Positions 60,246 through 64,000 of a stretch of DNA of 64,000 nucleotides are shown here, one piece after another. The position numbers and the translations under genes are program-made. The stretch spans positions 4,030,001 to 4,094,000 of the forward strand of contig NZ_CP051774.1 of the NCBI RefSeq assembly GCF_012913485.1. Direction: 5' to 3'. The DNA is from Luteolibacter luteus (GTDB lineage: Bacteria; Verrucomicrobiota; Verrucomicrobiia; Verrucomicrobiales; Akkermansiaceae). A model generated the notes under the pieces. It searched no databases and was not told where the DNA came from. It was given only the letters and a program-made list of their open reading frames with translations. Every line of letters starts with the position of its first letter. Positions within the stretch are counted from its first letter, which is position 1.

Positions 60246-60989
60246 ATGTTCGCGGGAAGATTGAAGCGCACCAGCCGGGACCGGGAGTCCGGTCTGGTTT
60301 TCCAGTGGCGTCTTCCCGTTAGCAATCACTGGCGTTTCATCAGTGCTTTTTGTCTCGTTGGTCTGATCACGGCCGGCCTCGCGGCCAGTGTCCGGGTCCG
60401 GGTTGGTGGCGGATCGGTCCGCCAGCCGGAACGCCGCGGGGCTCTGATTCTGGTTCCTCGAGGTGAAGAATGGAACGCGCTCCAGATGATCGCCTTGGAA
60501 GCGGGCCCGATGCCACGTCGGGACGATGCGGTGGACTCTCCGGAGATCAAATCGCTCATTGATGGTGGACTCGCAGCGGCTTCGGCCCCTGGCTTCCGTT
60601 ATCAGCCCACGCTCCGCCCGGTGGGAGTTGAGGTGCAGGATCTTTCAGGGCCCGGGGGGACATCTCCCGGGGTGCTTCCTCCGCTGCCGGTTCCTGATCC
60701 GCCTTCCATGCTCCCGCCGCTCCCGCAGCCGGCCCGGCCGGTGGTGCTGGCTTCCGGCTCGCTTCGCGTCGTCACGCCCGCGTCCGACGCTCCTGCGGAC
60801 CTCGCGGCGGGAAATCGCTACCTTTTGAACTACGACGAGAAGGGTCGGGTGACTCGCGTGACCCCTCTTTCTTCCCCCAAGGACGATAAGGGAGGTGCTG
60901 GTGCCGAGGCTTGGCTCCGTGAACTGAGGATCGAGGGTGGCGCAAGGCAGGGCGGCTGGACGGCCGTGGAAATTTCCAGCGGATCATGA
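60246..60989 (+). CDS. Anchored periplasmic protein, TonB-like by position
   Basis: 247 residues: a ~30-residue basic head, a membrane helix (RFISAFCLVGLITAGLAASV), then an extracytoplasmic part with a long Pro-rich run (VLPPLPVPDPPSMLPPLPQP, residues about 141-160) and a short C-terminal beta segment (RYLLNYDEKGRVTRVTPLSS). The order ExbB-ExbD-this gene and the Pro-rich spacer suggest a TonB-type energy transducer, but no standard TonB C-terminal domain is visible. The start follows the ExbD stop by 6 bases. Confidence 0.6.
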   Translation: MFAGRLKRTSRDRESGLVFQWRLPVSNHWRFISAFCLVGLITAGLAASVRVRVGGGSVRQPERRGALILVPRGEEWNALQMIALEAGPMPRRDDAVDSPEIKSLIDGGLAAASAPGFRYQPTLRPVGVEVQDLSGPGGTSPGVLPPLPVPDPPSMLPPLPQPARPVVLASGSLRVVTPASDAPADLAAGNRYLLNYDEKGRVTRVTPLSSPKDDKGGAGAEAWLRELRIEGGARQGGWTAVEISSGS

Positions 60990-61228
60990 TCGAGCTCACC
61001 CTTACCGAACTTGCCGCCTGGAGCATCGGTGCCGCCATGGTGCTCGTCGCCTTTTTTGCGTGGATTTCCCGCTGGTCGAACCGGAATGCCGAGCGTAGGT
61101 CGCTGCGCCGCCGGGTGGCCTGCCGTCTATGCCTTCTGGTGGTTGAAGACGAAGGGAGAGGCCGTATTTTCCACTGTCCCCACTGCGGTGCCGCCAATGA
61201 ACGTGGACCGAACCGTAGCTTGGGATGA
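60986..61228 (+). CDS. Membrane-anchored zinc-ribbon small protein
   Basis: 80 residues: membrane helix (AAWSIGAAMVLVAFFAWISR), basic stretch, and a C-x2-C...C-x2-C zinc ribbon (CRLCLLV...FHCPHCGAANERG) in the cytoplasm. Start overlaps the preceding gene by 4 bases (ATGA). The orientation of the ribbon suggests assembly or nucleic-acid contact. Last gene of the ExbB operon. No family recognised. Confidence 0.7.
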   Translation: MIELTLTELAAWSIGAAMVLVAFFAWISRWSNRNAERRSLRRRVACRLCLLVVEDEGRGRIFHCPHCGAANERGPNRSLG

Positions 61229-61296
61229 GGCTTGCCACCCGTAGCTGCAGCATCTAAGGACGCCGAAATTCCCCGCGTTACGCCCCGTCACACCTC

Positions 61297-62544
61297 ATGA
61301 GCGAAAGAAGAGTTGTTATCACCGGCATTGGCTGTGTCAGCCCCCTTGGAAACGATCTGAAATCCACTTGGGATGGCATGAAAGCCGGTCGCAGCGGGAT
61401 TGGCACGATCGCCCAGCTCGATCCCACCCCCTACGAGTGCAAGATCGCAGGCGAAGTGCGGGATTTCTCGCCCGATCACTATTTCAACGTTCCCAAGGAC
61501 TCCCGTCGTTCGGACCGCTACGTGCAGTTCGCCGTCGCCGCCTCGAAGATGGCGCTTGAGGACAGCGCCGTGGACTTGGAAAAAGTGGATCGCCGCCGTT
61601 TCGGCGTGATGGTCGGCAGCGGCATCGGTGGCCTCGGTACGCTGGAGCGTGAACACGAGGTTTGCCTGAACAAGGGGCCGAAGCGCGTCTCGCCCTTCAC
61701 GATCCCGATGATGATTTCCAACATCGCCAGCGGTATCATCTCCATGGAGCACGGCCTCTATGGCCCGAACATGGTGATCGTGACTGCCTGCGCGACTTCG
61801 AACCACAATATCGGGGAAGCATGGCGCATGATCAAATTCGGCGATGCCGATGCCTTCCTTTGCGGTGGTGCGGAAGCGACCATCTTGCCGATGGGGCTCG
61901 CCGGCTTCGCCAACATGAAGGCGCTGAGCACCCGCAACGACGAGCCCGAGAAGGCATCCCGTCCTTTCGACAAGGATCGTGATGGCTTCGTGATGGGTGA
62001 AGGTGCCGGTGTGGTTGTGATCGAGGAACTCGAGCACGCCAAGGCGCGCGGGGCGAAAATTTACGCCGAACTCGTCGGCTACGGTGTTAGCGCGGATGCC
62101 CACCATCTCAGCGCCCCGTCCCCGGACGGCAGCGGCCCGGCCTATGCCATCGGCATGGCGCTGAAGCACGCGAAGCTGAACCCGGAAGAAGTGCAGTATC
62201 TGAATGCTCACGCCACCTCGACCGGCCTGGGAGACATCGCCGAAACCCGCGCGATCAAGCTCGCCTTCGGCGACTACGCCACGAACGGCCTGATGGTCAG
62301 CTCCACCAAGTCGATGACCGGCCACATGCTTGGTGCTGCAGGCGGCATCGAGATGATCGCCTCCATCATGTCGATCGTCGACAGCGTCGTCCCGCCGACG
62401 ATCAACGTGGAAAACCAGGATCCCGAGTGTGATCTCGATGTGGTCCCGAACACCGCCCGTGAAACAAAGGTGGACGTGGCCCTCAGTAACAGCTTCGGTT
62501 TCGGCGGGCACAATGCTTCGCTGATTGTGAAGCGGTTTTCATGA
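61297..62544 (+). CDS. fabF: Beta-ketoacyl-ACP synthase II
   Basis: 415 residues, the FabF length. Condenses malonyl-ACP with acyl-ACP in fatty acid elongation. Catalytic triad: Cys165 in VTACATSNHN, His in NAHATSTGLGD, His in STKSMTGHMLGAAGG. The N-terminal RRVVITGIGCVSPLGN and C-terminal SNSFGFGGHNASLI are also typical. The gene is followed by a thioesterase with a 4-base overlap. No fabG/acpP is adjacent, so this may be an extra copy or a specialised elongation enzyme; the sequence itself is ordinary. Confidence 0.95.
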   Translation: MSERRVVITGIGCVSPLGNDLKSTWDGMKAGRSGIGTIAQLDPTPYECKIAGEVRDFSPDHYFNVPKDSRRSDRYVQFAVAASKMALEDSAVDLEKVDRRRFGVMVGSGIGGLGTLEREHEVCLNKGPKRVSPFTIPMMISNIASGIISMEHGLYGPNMVIVTACATSNHNIGEAWRMIKFGDADAFLCGGAEATILPMGLAGFANMKALSTRNDEPEKASRPFDKDRDGFVMGEGAGVVVIEELEHAKARGAKIYAELVGYGVSADAHHLSAPSPDGSGPAYAIGMALKHAKLNPEEVQYLNAHATSTGLGDIAETRAIKLAFGDYATNGLMVSSTKSMTGHMLGAAGGIEMIASIMSIVDSVVPPTINVENQDPECDLDVVPNTARETKVDVALSNSFGFGGHNASLIVKRFS

Positions 62545-62939
62545 TTTCACCGCTCTACATACACCATTCCCAGATCGCCTTCGGGGATACCGACTGCAGC
62601 AGTTGGATCCATTTCCCGAAGATCTTCCGCCACGTCGAGGAGGCAGAGCATGCCTTCCTCGAAAGGCAGGGGATCACGATCATCGATCGTGAACTCGGTG
62701 GCTGGCCGCGGGTGCATGTCTCCTGCGACTTCAAGCAACCCCTCCGTTTCGGCGATAAGATCGAGGTCCATCTAGGCATCGAAAAAATCGGCGCCGCCTC
62801 GATCAACTGGCTCTTCGAAGTCCTGAAGGACGGAGAAGTCTACGCGCTCGGAAAGATCGTCTCAGTGCGCGTCGACAACCAAGGAAAGCCACTCGTAATC
62901 GATGAGGAGACGAGGGCGAAGCTGGTGCCGATGTCTTAG
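62541..62939 (+). CDS. 4HBT-family acyl thioesterase (hotdog fold)
   Basis: 132 residues. Hotdog thioesterase with IAFGDTDCSSWIHFPKIFRH, where Asp of the D-T-D motif is the catalytic acid, and GWPRVHVSCDFKQPLRFGDK in the dimer strand. Family hydrolyses acyl-CoA or acyl-ACP. The start overlaps the fabF stop by 4 bases (ATGA), so an acyl-ACP product of the synthase is the natural guess for its substrate. The gene is short of a TE signature beyond that and needs a substrate test. Confidence 0.88.
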   Translation: MISPLYIHHSQIAFGDTDCSSWIHFPKIFRHVEEAEHAFLERQGITIIDRELGGWPRVHVSCDFKQPLRFGDKIEVHLGIEKIGAASINWLFEVLKDGEVYALGKIVSVRVDNQGKPLVIDEETRAKLVPMS

Positions 62940-62942
62940 CGC

Positions 62943-63260
62943 TTAGCCCGGAAGATTTCGATCCAGCCTGCTGAGGCAAACTCTCCGATAGATCCGATGA
63001 GCCGCCGCAATCATCAGGCTGGCAGGTGAGCTGAGGGACCAAAGCAGGTTCTGCAGGGGCATGGGAGATGCCGCGATGATGAAAAGCGGAGCAACGAGGA
63101 GAGCCGCGATCGCAATGATGAAGAACAAATTGGCAAGCATGCCGTGGAGTCTGATCGCACGGCTGAGCCTGTCGTTCTCGATCGGTTTCGCGTCGGCTAT
63201 CGGATCTGCCGGCTGATAGGGACCGTCTCCATCAAGAATGTCGGCCTTTTTTCCCCTCAT
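62943..63260 (-). CDS. Hypothetical membrane protein
   Basis: About 105 residues from ATG 63260 (MRGKKADILDG). A polar head (DGPYQPADPIADAKPIENDR) is followed by two membrane helices (NLFFIIAIAALLVAPLFIIA and a shorter WSLSSPASLMIAAAH) and a basic tail. A longer in-frame start at 63317 is possible. No family recognised. It converges with the thioesterase gene; only 3 bases separate the stops. Confidence 0.45.
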   Translation of the reverse strand: MRGKKADILDGDGPYQPADPIADAKPIENDRLSRAIRLHGMLANLFFIIAIAALLVAPLFIIAASPMPLQNLLWSLSSPASLMIAAAHRIYRRVCLSRLDRNLPG

Positions 63261-63370
63261 GGGATGACCAATGCCGTGGATCCCGTTTTTCGTCTTCCAA
63301 GGCAGCGTTGCTCTCAATTTTTCCGCGGCTGATAAAAGAAGCTCACAGGAGTCCGGGTAGGGCTTCTCCG

Positions 63371-63403
63371 GAAAACAAAAACGGACGCCTTTGGGGCGTC
63401 CGT
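63371..63403 (-). terminator. Rho-independent terminator of rpsU
   Basis: Minus strand: ACGGACGCC / GGCGTCCGT, 9-bp stem (63381-63389 with 63395-63403), followed by TTTTGTTTTC on that strand. It starts 31 bases after the rpsU stop. Confidence 0.85.
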
Positions 63404-63433
63404 CCTGCTTCTGACTTCTAGGAAAGGATGTCT

Positions 63434-63694
63434 TCAGGCCTCGGCGGCAGCAGCGGCGGCTTCTTCAGCCTTGGCGCTCTGAGACGGGCTGGTGTAGCGC
63501 CAGCGCACTTTGTGGCGCTTCGGAGCGGTACGGGCCTTGCGGATCTTGCGTGCGGCGGGGGACTCGAAAGCGCGGCGGCGGCGCATTTCCTCGAGGATGC
63601 CCTCGGTGTCCAGTTTGGTCTTGAGGCGCTTCAGGGCACGATCAACGGGCTCGCCCTTTTTCACCACTACTCCACGCATGCTACGGTCGCTCAT
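63434..63694 (-). CDS. rpsU: 30S ribosomal protein S21
   Basis: 86 residues. bS21 fold: VVVKKGEPVDRALKRLKTKL near the N-terminus, EEMRRRRAFESPAARKIRKA, then a Lys/Arg-rich KRHKVRWRY and an Ala/Glu-rich tail (EEAAAAAAEA) that is longer than in E. coli (71 residues). ATG 63694 (MSDRSMRG) is chosen; an internal ATG 63679 is possible. Small-subunit protein involved in initiation of translation. Closed by the terminator at 63371. Confidence 0.9.
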   Translation of the reverse strand: MSDRSMRGVVVKKGEPVDRALKRLKTKLDTEGILEEMRRRRAFESPAARKIRKARTAPKRHKVRWRYTSPSQSAKAEEAAAAAAEA

Positions 63695-63812
63695 TCGGTT
63701 CGAATCTTGTTTTCCTAGAAGTCGGGGCGCGGAAGCTATGAGGGAGCCGCTCACCTGTCAATCCGGGAGTTGGCGATTTTCACGGGCTTTCGGAGGGCTT
63801 GATTGTCGGAAA

Positions 63813-64000
63813 ATGCGGGCCAGTTTCGCGCCCGTGAAGCCCGCCATTGGTGATCCCGCCCCCCTGTTTGCCGCCCCGGTCGCGGGTGATGGCTATGCCG
63901 AAGACGCCACTGTCTCCCTCGCCGATCTCCGTGGCGAGCGGGTCGTGCTGGTCTTTTATCCCAAGGACGACACCCCGGGCTGCACCAAGCAAGCCTGTGC
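63813..64000 (+). CDS. bcp: Thioredoxin-dependent peroxiredoxin, bcp/PrxQ type (3'-truncated by window edge)
   Basis: The first ~62 codons are present. Translation from ATG 63813 (or GTG 63834, which gives the standard KPAIGDPAPLF start) shows the PrxQ opening GDPAPLFAAPVAGDG, VSLADLRGERVVLVFYPKDD and the peroxidatic site TPGCTKQAC, with the second Cys (ACA) five residues on. PrxQ enzymes reduce H2O2 and organic peroxides with thioredoxin. The remainder lies beyond the window. Confidence 0.9.
   Translation, partial: MRASFAPVKPAIGDPAPLFAAPVAGDGYAEDATVSLADLRGERVVLVFYPKDDTPGCTKQAC

Noticed and set aside
1..64000. CRISPR arrays, insertion sequences, integrases and prophage genes
   Set aside because: None seen: no regularly spaced repeats, no transposase or integrase motifs on either strand.

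Overview
The window is a GC-rich bacterial chromosome segment. It looks like a member of the Verrucomicrobiota, close to the Luteolibacter/Haloferula type. This assignment is an inference from the following signs: a PEP-CTERM metalloprotease, GH95 and GH99-like glycosidases, hybrid PAS kinases, an OB-repeat sensor kinase, a glycine-rich TonB-like protein with a PA14-like domain, and weak or absent Shine-Dalgarno sequences at many starts. No phage, IS element or CRISPR array was seen. Both window edges cut a gene.

Layout. 1-5.6 kb: the end of a secreted or surface protein; a minus-strand trio of free-standing acyl carrier protein, condensation-like acyltransferase and AMP-forming ligase; divergent to it an Amj-type lipid II flippase; an ACT-domain regulator; and a small membrane protein. 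5.6-6.4 kb: tRNA-Ser(CGA), a terminator and an AT-rich gene-free patch. 6.4-10.8 kb: secreted GH95 and GH99-like glycosidases. 10.9-12.1 kb: a DUF4198 protein paired with a TRASH-like double metal-binding protein. 12.2-15.2 kb: a large hybrid histidine kinase. 15.4-18.5 kb: trpB without trpA, a PEP-CTERM metalloprotease and a membrane protein. 18.6-19.7 kb: queF-queC (queuosine). 19.8-24.2 kb: a DUF6607-like protein, a TrpD-like protein overlapping a membrane protein of unknown function, and an SGNH esterase. 24.3-28.0 kb: glgB-glgA.

28.2-42.7 kb is an accessory-looking stress region. It holds small proteins, a DadA-type oxidoreductase, an MgtC-TIGR02587-TIGR02588 operon, a YciF-type ferritin-like protein, a fasciclin protein, a DUF2383 protein, an SDR, a PAS hybrid kinase, DUF3224 and DUF4336 proteins, an AI-2E transporter fused to signalling domains, and a stand-alone receiver closely resembling the kinase's own receiver. 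42.8-49 kb: an MFS transporter, a secreted FAD oxidoreductase, and a NarL-type two-component pair with an unusual repeat sensor domain. 49-64 kb is more housekeeping: M20 dipeptidase, glnS, a large secreted hydrolase, a SecD-head/BamE-like protein, an ExbB-ExbD-anchored protein-zinc ribbon operon, fabF with a thioesterase, rpsU, and the start of a bcp-type peroxiredoxin.

The candidates I would follow first for something undescribed are the ACP/condensation/ligase trio (319-3345), the TrpD-like gene overlapping the membrane gene (20891-22863), the AI-2E/REC-like/GAF fusion (39567-41906), the OB-repeat sensor kinase (46263-48359), and the SecD-head/BamE-like hybrid (57506-58699). All family names rest on motif recognition by eye; no database search was run.
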